DNA of 64,000 bases from Gordonia iterans (GCF_002993285.1 NZ_CP027433.1:682001-746000), one strand, 5' to 3'; shown: positions 1-8,876, counted from the stretch's first letter. The notes: generated from the sequence alone by a model not told the origin. Numbers and translations: made by a program.

Positions 1-375
1 ATCTTCTCCATCATCGTGCTGGTCGCGGTGACCATCGGCGCGATCGTCGGCGAGCGCGACAACATCGTCGACTACATCCGCCAGGTCGGTGTGGTGACCG
101 CGCTCTTCTGCCTGATCAGCCTCAGCTTCGGCTACGGTGTCGCACTGTTGCTCAAGCTCACGCGCGCGCAGGCGACGGCCATCTCGATGGAGATCGGCAT
201 CCACAACACCACCATCGCCCTGACCATCGCTCTGAGCGTGCTCGACAACCTGATGGTCGCGATCCCGGCGGCCGTCTATTCGATCCTGATGTACATCATC
301 GCGCCGATCTTCGGCTGGGCGGTGAGCCGTCGCCGGATGGCGAGGGAGGCCGAATCGGTGGACCTGTCGCGTTAG
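1..375 (+). CDS. Bile acid:sodium symporter (BASS/SBF) family protein, C-terminal part
   Basis: The window opens inside this gene. The visible 124 residues are three to four hydrophobic helices followed by a basic tail (SRRRMAREAE). The motif around EIGIHNTTIALTIAL, with conserved Glu and Asn in a helix, is typical of the last core helices of BASS transporters, which move organic anions with sodium. The first in-frame Met is internal, so the true start is upstream of the window. The TAG stop overlaps the stop of the convergent MFS gene by four bases. The substrate cannot be told from this fragment. Confidence 0.8.
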   Translation: MFSIIVLVAVTIGAIVGERDNIVDYIRQVGVVTALFCLISLSFGYGVALLLKLTRAQATAISMEIGIHNTTIALTIALSVLDNLMVAIPAAVYSILMYIIAPIFGWAVSRRRMAREAESVDLSR

Positions 376-1910
376 TGCTGGACGTCGATGTCCAGCCCGC
401 GGGGCGTCAGGAAGTAGACGATCGCTGCGGCGCCGAGCAGGATCACCGACCCGATCAGCCCGACCCGGGTAAGGGCGTCGGTGAACGACGACGCCGCCTG
501 CGCCGCCAGGACCGGATCCCCGGTCTCCGCGGCGATCCGCAGAGCGGCGTTCAGCGACTGGTCCGCGCCGGGCACCGGCGAGGAGAGCTTGTCGCTGAAG
601 ATCACGGCGGCGATGGTCCCGAGCAGGGCGACGCCGAACACGTTGCCGAGGTCGTACGCGGTCTCCTCGATGGCGGCGGCGTTGCCTGCCTTCTCCTGGG
701 GGCTGCCGGACATGATCATCGCCGAACCGATTGCGAGAGCGCCGGCCCCCGCGCCCTGCAGGACCATCGACACCGCGACCCAGCCGTACTCCAGCGGATC
801 GGGCGAAGCCCACAGCAGCAGGAACCCGGCAGCCGGCAGTGCCAGCGCCAGGCCCATCACGGTGCGGACGCCGAGCAGGTCGACCAGCCATCGGGCCGCG
901 ATCGACGTCACGACGGCGCCGACGGCGAAGGGGAGCAGCCGGACCCCGGACTCGAGCGGACTGAAGTGTTCCACGCCCTGTAGCCACTGGGCCAGCAGCA
1001 GCAGACCGCCGCCCATCGCGAGCATGGAGAACAGTGCGGCCAGCACGCCGGCGGTCAGCTGCGGGCGCAGGAACAGCCGGACGTCGAGCAGCGGGTCGGG
1101 GCGGCGCAGGCACCGCCGGACGAAGGTCGTCAACAGCACGACCGCTGCGATCAGGGCGAGCCAGGCGGGACCGTTCGCGAGGCCGTCGTCGAGGAAGTGC
1201 TTGCCGAACTGCTTGATGGACCAGACCAGCGCGGCGACACCGCCGAGGGACAGCGCCGAGCCGGCGAAGTCCCAGCGGGCGGTGGTCTGCACTCGGGACT
1301 CGGGAAGCAGGAAGGCCGCCGCGACCAGGGCGAGGACCATCGGCGGGACGTTCACCAGGAAGGCCGAATGCCAGGAGAAGTGCTCCAGCAGGAAGCCGCC
1401 GATGATCGGGCCCACGGCCGCGCCGGCCGCGGACACCGCGGCCCAGACGCCGAGCGCCAGGGTGCGTTCGCGCGGGTCGACGAAGACCACCCGCAGCATC
1501 GACAGGGTGGTCGGCATGATCATGGCGCCGCCCAGGCCGAGGAGGGCGCGCAGAGCGATCACCGCGGCCGCCGAATCGGCCCACATCACCAGCAGCGAGG
1601 CGAGGGCGAAGAGGGTGAAGCCCGCCATCAGCAGGCGTCGTCGTCCGATGCGGTCGGCCAGGCCGCTCATCGAGATCAGCAGGCCGGCCAGGACCAGCGA
1701 GTAGGCGTCGACGATCCACAGTTGCTGTGCGGCGGAGGGCAGGAGATCGTCGGTGATCGACGGGAGTGCGACGTTGAGGACCGTCAGGTCCATGACGACG
1801 GTCAGCAGGGCGAGGGACAGCACGCCCAGCGCCGACCAGCGCCGCCACGCCGGGAGTTCGGCGGTCAGGGTGCCGTCGGATCTGATCTCGGGCGAGTACA
1901 GGAGGCTCAT
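372..1910 (-). CDS. MFS drug-efflux transporter, DHA2 (EmrB/QacA) family
   Basis: A 512-residue membrane protein with about 14 predicted helices, the usual size and topology of DHA2 drug:proton antiporters. Family marks are the helix-1 sequence VVMDLTVLNVALPSI, the loop motif GLADRIGRRRLL, and the antiporter motif C region near GAAVGPIIGGFLLE. The ATG is preceded by GAAGAAGGT. It overlaps the TGA of the upstream tetR gene (ATGA), so the two are one translationally coupled transcript. The context suggests an inducible efflux pump for a small hydrophobic compound; the ligand is unknown. Confidence 0.93.
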   Translation of the reverse strand: MSLLYSPEIRSDGTLTAELPAWRRWSALGVLSLALLTVVMDLTVLNVALPSITDDLLPSAAQQLWIVDAYSLVLAGLLISMSGLADRIGRRRLLMAGFTLFALASLLVMWADSAAAVIALRALLGLGGAMIMPTTLSMLRVVFVDPRERTLALGVWAAVSAAGAAVGPIIGGFLLEHFSWHSAFLVNVPPMVLALVAAAFLLPESRVQTTARWDFAGSALSLGGVAALVWSIKQFGKHFLDDGLANGPAWLALIAAVVLLTTFVRRCLRRPDPLLDVRLFLRPQLTAGVLAALFSMLAMGGGLLLLAQWLQGVEHFSPLESGVRLLPFAVGAVVTSIAARWLVDLLGVRTVMGLALALPAAGFLLLWASPDPLEYGWVAVSMVLQGAGAGALAIGSAMIMSGSPQEKAGNAAAIEETAYDLGNVFGVALLGTIAAVIFSDKLSSPVPGADQSLNAALRIAAETGDPVLAAQAASSFTDALTRVGLIGSVILLGAAAIVYFLTPRGLDIDVQH

Positions 1911-2482
1911 GGCTTACCTTCTTCGGGGACGGGCGCGGTGGGAGCGCTGAGCATGAGGGAGCGGGTCAGGTCTTCGACGAGGCTCAGATCGAGGGGCTCG
2001 TCCTGCAGCGCCGCGTGCATGCAGGCGCCGTCGACGAACACCGCCATGACAGTCGCCGTCCGGCGATCGGTCAGGGTGGCGAGGACGTCGACCAGCCCGG
2101 TGAACCAGCGGTGGCTGAGGGGCGCCAGTTCGGGCCGGGTGACGGCGGCGAGGTAGAGGGCGATCTCCGTGCGGACGCGATCTCCGTCGGTCAGGTAGTC
2201 GTGGAACAGTCGGGCCACCGACTCCGGCGTGCCGTCGCTGGCGGCGAGCAGCTCGGCGGACTCGGCCAGGTCCGCCTCGACCCTCTCGGCGAGTGCCTGG
2301 AGCGCCGCGGCCACGAGGTCGTCGAGGGAGGCGAAGTAGTACGTGGTGGAGCCGAGCGGGACTCCCGCGTGCTCGGCCACCCGGCGGTGGGTCAGCTTGC
2401 CGTCGCCGGAAGACAGCAGTTCTGCGGCGGCCGCGACGATCTGTTCTCGTCGTGCCGACGGGTCTCGAGTGGCCGGCGTCAT
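1907..2482 (-). CDS. TetR family transcriptional repressor
   Basis: A 191-residue protein with an N-terminal TetR helix-turn-helix (about residues 10-55: IVAAAAELLSSG, then THRRVAEHAGVPLGSTTYYF) and a C-terminal ligand-binding domain. I chose the ATG at 2482 because GAGGAG lies just upstream with good spacing; a longer reading frame starts at 2542 but runs through the operator. It is the first gene of a two-gene operon with the MFS pump. The large palindrome at 2513-2542 lies 31 bp before its start, which implies autorepression. Confidence 0.9.
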   Translation of the reverse strand: MTPATRDPSARREQIVAAAAELLSSGDGKLTHRRVAEHAGVPLGSTTYYFASLDDLVAAALQALAERVEADLAESAELLAASDGTPESVARLFHDYLTDGDRVRTEIALYLAAVTRPELAPLSHRWFTGLVDVLATLTDRRTATVMAVFVDGACMHAALQDEPLDLSLVEDLTRSLMLSAPTAPVPEEGKP

Positions 2483-2512
2483 GGTCGTCTCCTCAAGCGG
2501 TGGCAGCGGGTT

Positions 2513-2542
2513 GTGTACAAACGTACATGTACATTTGTACAC
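2513..2542. promoter_or_regulatory. 30-bp near-perfect palindrome, probable TetR operator
   Basis: The left half reads GTGTACAAACGTACA and the right half is its inverted complement; 14 of 15 positions pair, with one mismatch (2522/2533). It lies immediately upstream of the tetR-MFS operon. This size and position fit a binding site for two TetR dimers. The regulator assignment is inferred from location. Confidence 0.75.
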
Positions 2543-2592
2543 ATCGCAATGTGTGAGGTGAGACGGGGTGGAGTGGAGTGGCTCGACCCGGG

Positions 2593-3369
2593 TCAGTCGC
2601 CCTGGTCGGTGTTCTCGCCGTCGCGGCGCCTGCGGGCGATTGCGAGATAGTCGTCGAGCTGGCGGGTCAGTTCGCGATCCAGCGCGCGGTTCAGGCTGTT
2701 GTGCGCGGTCACCCGGCCGGTGTGCCGCAACTGGCGGATGAAGGTCATCGCCCAGTCCGACTCCTCGTCGCTCTCCGGGATCCAGCCGTCGAAGCGGCCC
2801 TCGGTGATGGCGGCGCGGCCCGCCGTGATGAGCGTCTTGGCGACGGTGTGCAGTTCTTCGTCGAGTTGCCGCTGCAGTCCGAGGATGTACTTCAGCGGGA
2901 TGCCGATGTCCATCATGGACCGGTACGCGTCGAAGGTCTCGGTGTCCTTCACGAGGTAGGCGGCCGGCTCCGCGTCGTCGCCGAGAGGTTCGATCAGACC
3001 TGCGTCCTGCAGCTGCCCGAGCACGTCCGGGTCCGACGTGCCGAGGAAGTCGAACAGCTCGCCGGCCGGAACCTGCTGGCTCGGGGTGCGCTGGATCGGC
3101 TCGGTGATCAGGTCCTTGAGGCCGAGCACCTCGACCAGATCGTCGCCGCGTTGCAGCCCGGACAGGAACTCGCCGATGTGCGACATCGTGAAGCCGCGGC
3201 GCAGCAGATCGTTGATCACCTTGAGACGCGACAGGTGCTGCTCGGTGTAGATCGCGATCCGTCCGCGCCGGATCGGGCGGGGAATCAGACCCCGGTCCTG
3301 ATAGCCGCGGACATTGCGGACGGTGGTCCCGGCCGCACGTGCGAGATCGTCGATCCGGTACTCCGTCAT
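2593..3369 (-). CDS. MerR family transcriptional regulator
   Basis: A 258-residue protein. The N-terminal MerR helix-turn-helix and wing occupy about residues 1-70 (YRIDDLARAAGTTVRNVRGY, then RGRIAIYTEQHLSRL). A long C-terminal helical effector region of about 180 residues has no cysteine cluster that would suggest metal sensing. I placed the start at 3369 because family members usually begin right at this motif; ATG codons at 3393 and 3429 are possible, and none has a strong Shine-Dalgarno. It lies downstream of the hydrolase/reductase pair in the same direction and may be cotranscribed or use its own promoter in 3370-3421. Confidence 0.87.
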   Translation of the reverse strand: MTEYRIDDLARAAGTTVRNVRGYQDRGLIPRPIRRGRIAIYTEQHLSRLKVINDLLRRGFTMSHIGEFLSGLQRGDDLVEVLGLKDLITEPIQRTPSQQVPAGELFDFLGTSDPDVLGQLQDAGLIEPLGDDAEPAAYLVKDTETFDAYRSMMDIGIPLKYILGLQRQLDEELHTVAKTLITAGRAAITEGRFDGWIPESDEESDWAMTFIRQLRHTGRVTAHNSLNRALDRELTRQLDDYLAIARRRRDGENTDQGD

Positions 3370-3403
3370 GTCGCTGATTATCGCAGAGGTCATTCCTCGT
3401 TGT

Positions 3404-3418
3404 GCCGGTGTTACCGGC
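3404..3418. promoter_or_regulatory. Small perfect inverted repeat upstream of merR
   Basis: GCCGGT-GTT-ACCGGC is a 6+3+6 perfect inverted repeat in the short gap between the reductase stop and the merR start. It could be a MerR operator or a weak terminator hairpin; the sequence alone does not decide. Confidence 0.35.
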
Positions 3419-3421
3419 GAG

Positions 3422-4549
3422 TCAGGCATCGACGGTGAGTTCGCCTGACGAGCACCGCGAGACGCACGGGAGGAAGTAGCCGTCGGCGCGCTCGGGTTCG
3501 GTGAGCAGGCCGTCGCGATGGTCGATCACGCCGGCCGCCGTGTGCAGCTTGCAGGCGCCACAGAATCCCTGCTGACACGAGTAGGGAGTGTCCGGCCGGA
3601 CACGGCGGATGGCGGCCAGCGCCGACTCGTCGGCGGCCACGGTGATCTTCTCGCCGGTCGACGTCAAGACGACGTCGAACTCCGTGCCGTCGACGATGGG
3701 CGGCGGTGCGAAGCGCTCGAAATGCAGCTCGATGTCGGCCCGGCCGACGAGATGGCTGCGCAGCGCCTCGAGCATCGGCACCGGTCCACAGCAGTAGAGC
3801 GAGAGATCCGCCTCGGCGGACGGGCACGGGCCGACCAGGTCGGCCATCGACGGGAGTCCGTCGACGTCGTCGGTGCGCACGGTGACCCGGTCGCCGTAGC
3901 GGGCCAGTTCGTCGAGGAACGGGATGGAGTCGGCGCTGCGCCCGGAGTAGATCATCGACCAGTCGAGGCCGTAGCGGTCGGCCATCGCGAGCATCGGCAG
4001 AATCGGTGTGATGCCGATCCCCGCGGCGACGAAGCGGAGTCGTCGTGCGGGTGAACCGTACCCGGGGAGAACGAGCGGGAAGGCGTTGCGCGGGCCGCGG
4101 ACGGTGACCGTGCCGCCGCACCGGACGGTGTCGTGGACCTCGATCGATCCGCCGCCGCCGTCCGGGATACGGCGGACGGCGATCCGGTAGGTGCGCCGGT
4201 CGCCGGGATCGCCGCACAGCGAATACGAGCGCATCCGCCCGGACGGCAGATGGAGATCCAGGTGCGCGCCCGGATGCCATTCGGGCAGCACCGAGCCGTC
4301 CGGAGCGGCGAAGGTCAGCGCGACCACGTTCTCGTCCCGGGCGACGGTCTCGCGGGCCACCACCTCCAGCGACAGCGCTCCCGCGTCGTCGGGCAGCGGT
4401 CTTAACCGCTCGAACGCGTTGAACAGCGGGAACCAGGTCTTCCGCAGGCCGGTGGTGAACCGCATCAGCGGGTCGCGGCGCCACCTCCCGTACAGGTGCG
4501 GAGGTTCGGTGGTCAGCGTCGTCGTGTGTTCGTGGAAGACGTGATTCAT
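3422..4549 (-). CDS. Ferredoxin reductase-type oxidoreductase with C-terminal [2Fe-2S] domain
   Basis: A 375-residue class IA-type reductase. In order it has a FAD-binding beta barrel (RMRSYSLCGDP, the RxYS flavin motif, about residue 110), an NAD(P)H-binding domain (AGIGITPILPML, about 175; CCGPVPMLEAL, about 245), and a plant-type ferredoxin domain with CQQGFCGACK plus a distant CVSRC (about 320-365). It would pass electrons from NAD(P)H through FAD to its own 2Fe-2S cluster and on to a partner oxygenase. The start ATG lies 2 bp after the stop of the COG3687 hydrolase, so the two are cotranscribed and probably work together. Confidence 0.9.
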   Translation of the reverse strand: MNHVFHEHTTTLTTEPPHLYGRWRRDPLMRFTTGLRKTWFPLFNAFERLRPLPDDAGALSLEVVARETVARDENVVALTFAAPDGSVLPEWHPGAHLDLHLPSGRMRSYSLCGDPGDRRTYRIAVRRIPDGGGGSIEVHDTVRCGGTVTVRGPRNAFPLVLPGYGSPARRLRFVAAGIGITPILPMLAMADRYGLDWSMIYSGRSADSIPFLDELARYGDRVTVRTDDVDGLPSMADLVGPCPSAEADLSLYCCGPVPMLEALRSHLVGRADIELHFERFAPPPIVDGTEFDVVLTSTGEKITVAADESALAAIRRVRPDTPYSCQQGFCGACKLHTAAGVIDHRDGLLTEPERADGYFLPCVSRCSSGELTVDA

Positions 4550-4551
4550 CG

Positions 4552-5448
4552 CTAAGCCGCCCTGCGTGCACCCGGAGACGAGGCGAGGTAGGCCACGGCC
4601 TGTGCGGTGTCGCCGATGTCCGTCGGCTGGAAACCGGGCCTGAAGTACGTGAAGGTCGCGCCCAGCAGATGGCGGATCTTGGGCAGCACGCCGGCGCGGG
4701 CGCCGCGGTAGTACCCGGTGAACTTGCCGACCGGCCCGATGTCGACCGTCGGGTCCGACGTCATGATGAAGCGGAATCCGCGCACCAGCAGAATTGCCAG
4801 GAACGGCATGGCCAGCGCCATCGCGCGCCCGCGGTGGAACATGGTGTCGGTGAAATAGGCTGCGGCCTCGTGCGCCACGGCACGATGCTCCACTTCCTCG
4901 GCGCCGTGCCAGGTGAACAGGTCCGTCATGCTCGGGTCGGCCCCGGCCTCGGCCCACCGGCAGTTCAGCGCGAAGTCGCCGAGGATCGCGGTGTAGTGCT
5001 CGATCGCGGCGATCATCCAGAGCCGCTCGATGAGGTGCTTCTGCCGCTGCTCAGGCGTGCCGCCCTCCCGCGGGCCCAACACCCGGCGGAAGATCCACTC
5101 CATCTGATCGGTGTAGGCCTTCGGGTCGATGCCGTGCCGCAGCATCCACTCCGCGACGGCCCGGTCGTGGGCCTCGGCGTGCATGGCCTCCTGCCCGACG
5201 AAGCCGCGCATGTCAGCGGCCAGGGCTTCGTCCTTGATCAGCGGGAGAGCCTCGTTGAACGTCTGGACGAACCATCGTTCCCCTTCGGGGAGGAGGAGGT
5301 TCAGCACGGTGATGAAGTTCGACGCCACGGGGTGCCCGGGAATCCAGTGCAGCGGCGCCGCGGAGAGATCGAACCGGACGTTGCGAGCATGCAGCTCCAC
5401 CTTGCCCGGGTCGGTGTCCGAGGTGGAATGCGACGGCGTGCTGGTCAT
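4552..5448 (-). CDS. Predicted metal-dependent hydrolase, COG3687/PF10118 family
   Basis: A 298-residue, mostly helical protein. It carries ferritin-like metal ligands spread along the chain: QEAMHAEAHD (about 87), AAIEHYTAI (about 153), and HGAEEVEHRAVAHE (about 190). A hydrophobic segment follows at about 215-235. The family is labelled metal-dependent hydrolase, but the E/H pattern and the coupling to a 2Fe-2S reductase fit a di-iron oxygenase better. It is the first gene of a three-gene minus-strand unit. Upstream is an inverted repeat (5539-5556) that may be its operator. The substrate is unknown. Confidence 0.85.
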   Translation of the reverse strand: MTSTPSHSTSDTDPGKVELHARNVRFDLSAAPLHWIPGHPVASNFITVLNLLLPEGERWFVQTFNEALPLIKDEALAADMRGFVGQEAMHAEAHDRAVAEWMLRHGIDPKAYTDQMEWIFRRVLGPREGGTPEQRQKHLIERLWMIAAIEHYTAILGDFALNCRWAEAGADPSMTDLFTWHGAEEVEHRAVAHEAAAYFTDTMFHRGRAMALAMPFLAILLVRGFRFIMTSDPTVDIGPVGKFTGYYRGARAGVLPKIRHLLGATFTYFRPGFQPTDIGDTAQAVAYLASSPGARRAA

Positions 5449-5538
5449 CGTGGCCTCCTTGCGTCGACGGCCCCGGGAGTCGGTCGGTCGACTTCCGGAA
5501 GGCGACGATGCGGGACGTTACCATTGAGCGTTGTCACA

Positions 5539-5556
5539 TGCTAGCAACTGCAAGCA
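5539..5556. promoter_or_regulatory. Inverted repeat, candidate operator of the hydrolase-reductase operon
   Basis: TGCTAGC-AACT-GCAAGCA pairs at 6 of 7 arm positions. It lies about 90 bp upstream of the COG3687 gene in otherwise featureless sequence. A TetR-type site is likely from its size, but no regulator is adjacent. Confidence 0.4.
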
Positions 5557-5610
5557 ATCGGCCGGAGACGCGGGGAGCGGGCCGCCGGAGGCGGCGGGCA
5601 TCGGCCCAGG

Positions 5611-6873
5611 TCATTGCCGGTACGATGCCAGGAAGTTTCCGATGCGCTCGATCGCGTCGCCGAGGTCTTGGGCCCACGGCAGGGTGACGATCCGGAAATG
5701 GTTGGTGTCCGGGAGGTTGAAGCCGCTGCCCTGCACCACGAGGATCTTCTCTTGCAGCAGCAGGTCCTGAACGAACTTCTCGTCGTTGTGGATCTCGTGG
5801 ACCTCCGGGTCCATTCGGGGGAACGCGTACAACGCGCCCATCGGCTTCACACAGCTGACGCCGGGGATCTCGTTGAGCCTGTCCCACGTGATCTGCCGCT
5901 GCTCGAACAGCCGGCCGCCCGGAGCGCAGAGCGCGTCGATGCTCTGGTAGCCGCCGAGCGCCACCTGAATCGCGTGCTGGCCCGGCACGTTGCTGCACAG
6001 GCGGGTCGACGCCAGCGTGTGCAGACCCTCGATGAAGCCCCGCGCGTGATCCTTCGGTCCGGTGATCACCACCCAGCCGGCGCGGTAACCGCACACTCGG
6101 TACGCCTTGGACAGGCCGTTGAACGTGAGCACCAGCATGTCGGGAGCGAGCGAGGCGATGTTGGTGTGCACGGCGTCGTCGTACAGGATCTTGTCGTAGA
6201 TCTCGTCGGCCAAGATCAGCAGCGAGTGCTTGCGGGCCAGTTCGACGATGCCCGTGAGGACCTCGGGCGAGTACACGGCTCCGGTCGGGTTGTTCGGGTT
6301 GATCACCACGATCGCCTTGGTGCGATCGGTGATCTTGGCGGCGATGTCGTCGAGGTCGGGGTTCCAGTCGGCGGCCTCGTCGCACCGGTAGTGCACGGGG
6401 GTGCCGCCGGACAGCGCGGTCATCGCGGTCCACAGCGGGTAGTCCGGCGACGGAATCAGCACCTCGTCGCCCGGATTCAGCAGGGCCTGCATGGTCATGG
6501 TGATCAGTTCGGACACGCCGTTGCCCAGCAGGACGTCGTCGACGTCGAAGTACGGGAAATCGGGGATCAGTTCGTAGCGCGTGACGATCGCGCGGCGGGC
6601 CGGGAGCACGCCCGCCGACTCGGAGTAGCCCTGCGAGAACGGGAGGGCGTGGATCATGTCGCGCATGATCACATCGGGGGCCTCGAAACCGAACAGCGCC
6701 GGGTTGCCGATGTTGAGCTTCAGGATGCGGTGCCCCTCGGCCTCCATCCGTGCCGCATGCTCGTGCACGGGGCCCCGGATCTCGTAGAGGACGTTCTTCA
6801 GTTTGTCGGACTGGTCCAGGGTACGCAGGTTCAGGTTCTGATGCGATACATGCGGTCGGCTCACGGGTTCCAT
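5611..6873 (-). CDS. aspC: PLP-dependent alanine/aspartate-type aminotransferase
   Basis: A 420-residue fold-type I aminotransferase closely resembling mycobacterial Rv0337c. The substrate region has ILKLNIGNPALFGFEAPDV. The NPNNPTGAVYS segment (about 190) contacts the cofactor, DEIYDKILYDD follows, and the PLP lysine is in FNGLSKAYRVCGYR (about 250). It transfers amino groups between amino acids and 2-oxo acids in the cytosol. I chose the ATG at 6873; an in-frame extension to 6984 would overlap the divergent exonuclease gene. Proximity to the large Fe-S reductase matches the Rv0337c-Rv0338c neighbourhood, here separated by three genes. Confidence 0.92.
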   Translation of the reverse strand: MEPVSRPHVSHQNLNLRTLDQSDKLKNVLYEIRGPVHEHAARMEAEGHRILKLNIGNPALFGFEAPDVIMRDMIHALPFSQGYSESAGVLPARRAIVTRYELIPDFPYFDVDDVLLGNGVSELITMTMQALLNPGDEVLIPSPDYPLWTAMTALSGGTPVHYRCDEAADWNPDLDDIAAKITDRTKAIVVINPNNPTGAVYSPEVLTGIVELARKHSLLILADEIYDKILYDDAVHTNIASLAPDMLVLTFNGLSKAYRVCGYRAGWVVITGPKDHARGFIEGLHTLASTRLCSNVPGQHAIQVALGGYQSIDALCAPGGRLFEQRQITWDRLNEIPGVSCVKPMGALYAFPRMDPEVHEIHNDEKFVQDLLLQEKILVVQGSGFNLPDTNHFRIVTLPWAQDLGDAIERIGNFLASYRQ

Positions 6874-6928
6874 TCTGACAGCCGGGGCAAATGGATTCCG
6901 CTGCAGGCGGTGCGGCAGGCTGGACGGC

Positions 6929-7819
6929 ATGACGTGCGCGGACGGCCGATTCGGCGGGGAGGGATTCGACGTCGTCGGCTTCAACGTGAACGGGATCCGG
7001 GCAGCGCGCCGGCGCGGGTTCGACGCATGGCTGGCCGCGCGCCGGCCGGACGTGCTCGCGATTCAGGAGTTGCGTTGCGGCGCAGACGATGTCGGCGAGT
7101 TCCCGGGATACCACGCGGCCTACGACGTCGGTGCCATTCCGGGGCGGAACGGAGTCGCCGTGCTGACCCGCACCGCACCGCACGCCGTGCGGAGCTGGGC
7201 CGACGCCCCGCCGAAGGCCCGCGGCCTGGGGGTCTTCGCGCACGAGGGCCGCTACCTGGAGGTGGACTTGGCGGACCGGCCGCTGACCGTGGGCTGCCTG
7301 TACTTGCCCAAGGGCGGCCTGCCCGCCGACCTGCAGAGGCCCGGCTCGATGCGCGAGAAGCCGGACGGCGGCGCCAAGTACGCCCGCAAGATGGGCTTTC
7401 TCGCAGCGTTCCGGCGCGAGCTGGACCGGAATCGACGAGCGGCGCTGGCCGCCGGGCGCGAGTTCTTGCTGGTGGGCGACCTCAATGTCGCGCATCTGGA
7501 ACACGACGTGACCAATTGGCGGCCGGCCCGCAAGATGGAGGGTTTTCTTCCCGAGGAGCGGGAGTGGTTCTCGTCGGTGACCGGGCCGCGGCGGTTCGTG
7601 GACGTGGTGCGCCGCCTGCACGGCGACCGCCCAGGGCCGCTGACCTGGTGGAGCTGGGCGGGAGAGTCGTTCGCCAAGGACGTCGGCTGGCGGATCGATC
7701 ACCAGCTGGCGACGCCGGGCCTGGCTCGTCGTGCGGTGTCGGTGACCGTGGACAAGGAGCCGTCCGCCGATCAGCGGCTCTCCGATCACGCTCCGTTGAT
7801 CGTCCGCTACGCCGACTGA
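6929..7819 (+). CDS. xthA: Exodeoxyribonuclease III
   Basis: A 296-residue exonuclease/endonuclease/phosphatase-fold enzyme. Catalytic and metal sites are visible: FNVNGIRAA (about 18), AIQELRC (Glu about 46), GCLYLPKG, VGDLNVAHLEHD (about 187; the more usual form is GDFN), and the C-terminal SDHAPLIV (about 287). It removes nucleotides 3' to 5' and cleaves abasic sites during base excision repair. It is divergent from aspC with a 55-bp gap. A Lys/Arg-poor start and no close paralogue in the window make the assignment simple. Confidence 0.93.
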   Translation: MTCADGRFGGEGFDVVGFNVNGIRAARRRGFDAWLAARRPDVLAIQELRCGADDVGEFPGYHAAYDVGAIPGRNGVAVLTRTAPHAVRSWADAPPKARGLGVFAHEGRYLEVDLADRPLTVGCLYLPKGGLPADLQRPGSMREKPDGGAKYARKMGFLAAFRRELDRNRRAALAAGREFLLVGDLNVAHLEHDVTNWRPARKMEGFLPEEREWFSSVTGPRRFVDVVRRLHGDRPGPLTWWSWAGESFAKDVGWRIDHQLATPGLARRAVSVTVDKEPSADQRLSDHAPLIVRYAD

Positions 7820-7895
7820 TCGTGCGTCTCGCAGGGCCGAACGTCCTTCCCGCACGGCCGGCCGCTGCGTGGCCGGGTCGGCCTTCTGTGCCGGA

Positions 7896-8876
7896 TCAGC
7901 GGCGCATGGCCAGTGCCGCGGCGACCTGGGCGATGCAACGCTCGGGGTCGTCGGTCAGCTGCTTCCACGTGAACGAGAGGGTGATCCATCCGGCCGCGGC
8001 GAGCATCGCGGTCTTCGCGTTGTCGTTCTCGAAACGCTCGGCGTCGCGGTGGTACGCCCACCCGTTGATCTCTACGCTGACCCGCTCGGCGGGCCAGGCG
8101 AAGTCGATTGGTCGGCCACCGAACCGATACTGCTGAATCCAGCCGGTGATCTCATGGAGCTTCAGCAACTCGGCGAAGAGGCGCTCGGCCTCGGACTCCG
8201 CGCCGGCGACCAGTGTTGCGAGCAGATCGCGCGCGGGCCGAAGGCCGTGCATGCCCTTGTTGCGTTCGAGCGCGGCGGTCAGGTCCGCCACGGTCACCAG
8301 CTTGCGCTGGAGGACGCGGTCAAGGAAGGCGGAGGCGTCCTTCTCGAGGGTGGCGAGGGTCCCGAGCACTGTGAGGGCGGGAGCGGTCACCGGGAGGCCG
8401 CGCTCCTCGGTGAGATCTTCGGCGGGCAGCGACCGGTGGAGTAGTACGACCTCGTGCGGAAGCTCGGGCGGTCGGTGGGAGTTCACCGGCACGCACACCG
8501 TGAGCGGCCGACGGAGCGCGTCGATCATGCCGTGCCACCACGCGGCGGAGGTCCGGTCGGCGACGCCACGGTGTGCGCCGACCACGGCGCGGACCAGTGC
8601 GGCGTCGGTGAACGCATGCTGGCGGGACAGGTAGACCCCGCGCGCGTAGTGCTCCCATGAACCGTTCTTCACCTTGCGGCTGATCTGGCCGCGGGAGAGA
8701 CCGCAGGTCAAGGCCTGGGGCGTGGTGAGCACCCCGTCCAGGTCGGCGAGTACCGTGTCGACCTCGGCGCGGATGCGCCGTCGTCGGGTGCGGCGGGCGT
8801 CGGATGAGGTCTGCGCGGTGGTACCGGGCTGAGTGGTCACGGTGTTTAGACGCAGCACCTCGCCCGCGGGTTCCAT
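7896..8876 (-). CDS. AbiEi-type antitoxin-like domain and DUF559 (VSR-like) domain protein
   Basis: A 326-residue protein. The N-terminal third has the winged-helix pattern of AbiEi-like proteins (TTPQALTCGLSRGQISRKVK and then WEHYARGVYL, about 40-80). The C-terminal 100 residues are DUF559-like, with EAERLFAELL, then PIDFAWPAERVSVEINGW, a restriction/VSR nuclease-like core. Such proteins are common single genes in actinobacteria, and no partner toxin gene is adjacent. A start at 8876 is assumed; a GTG lies 33 bp further in. The function is not known; a nuclease or stress-linked role is only an inference. Confidence 0.75.
   Translation of the reverse strand: MEPAGEVLRLNTVTTQPGTTAQTSSDARRTRRRRIRAEVDTVLADLDGVLTTPQALTCGLSRGQISRKVKNGSWEHYARGVYLSRQHAFTDAALVRAVVGAHRGVADRTSAAWWHGMIDALRRPLTVCVPVNSHRPPELPHEVVLLHRSLPAEDLTEERGLPVTAPALTVLGTLATLEKDASAFLDRVLQRKLVTVADLTAALERNKGMHGLRPARDLLATLVAGAESEAERLFAELLKLHEITGWIQQYRFGGRPIDFAWPAERVSVEINGWAYHRDAERFENDNAKTAMLAAAGWITLSFTWKQLTDDPERCIAQVAAALAMRR

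Noticed and set aside
481-1704. Long plus-strand frames over the MFS gene
   Set aside because: They lie antisense to a clear membrane transporter and have Ser/Arg-rich composition typical of shadow frames in high-GC DNA.
5534-7855. A 773-codon minus-strand frame across aspC and xthA
   Set aside because: Composition is Arg/Pro-rich and it conflicts with two recognised genes.
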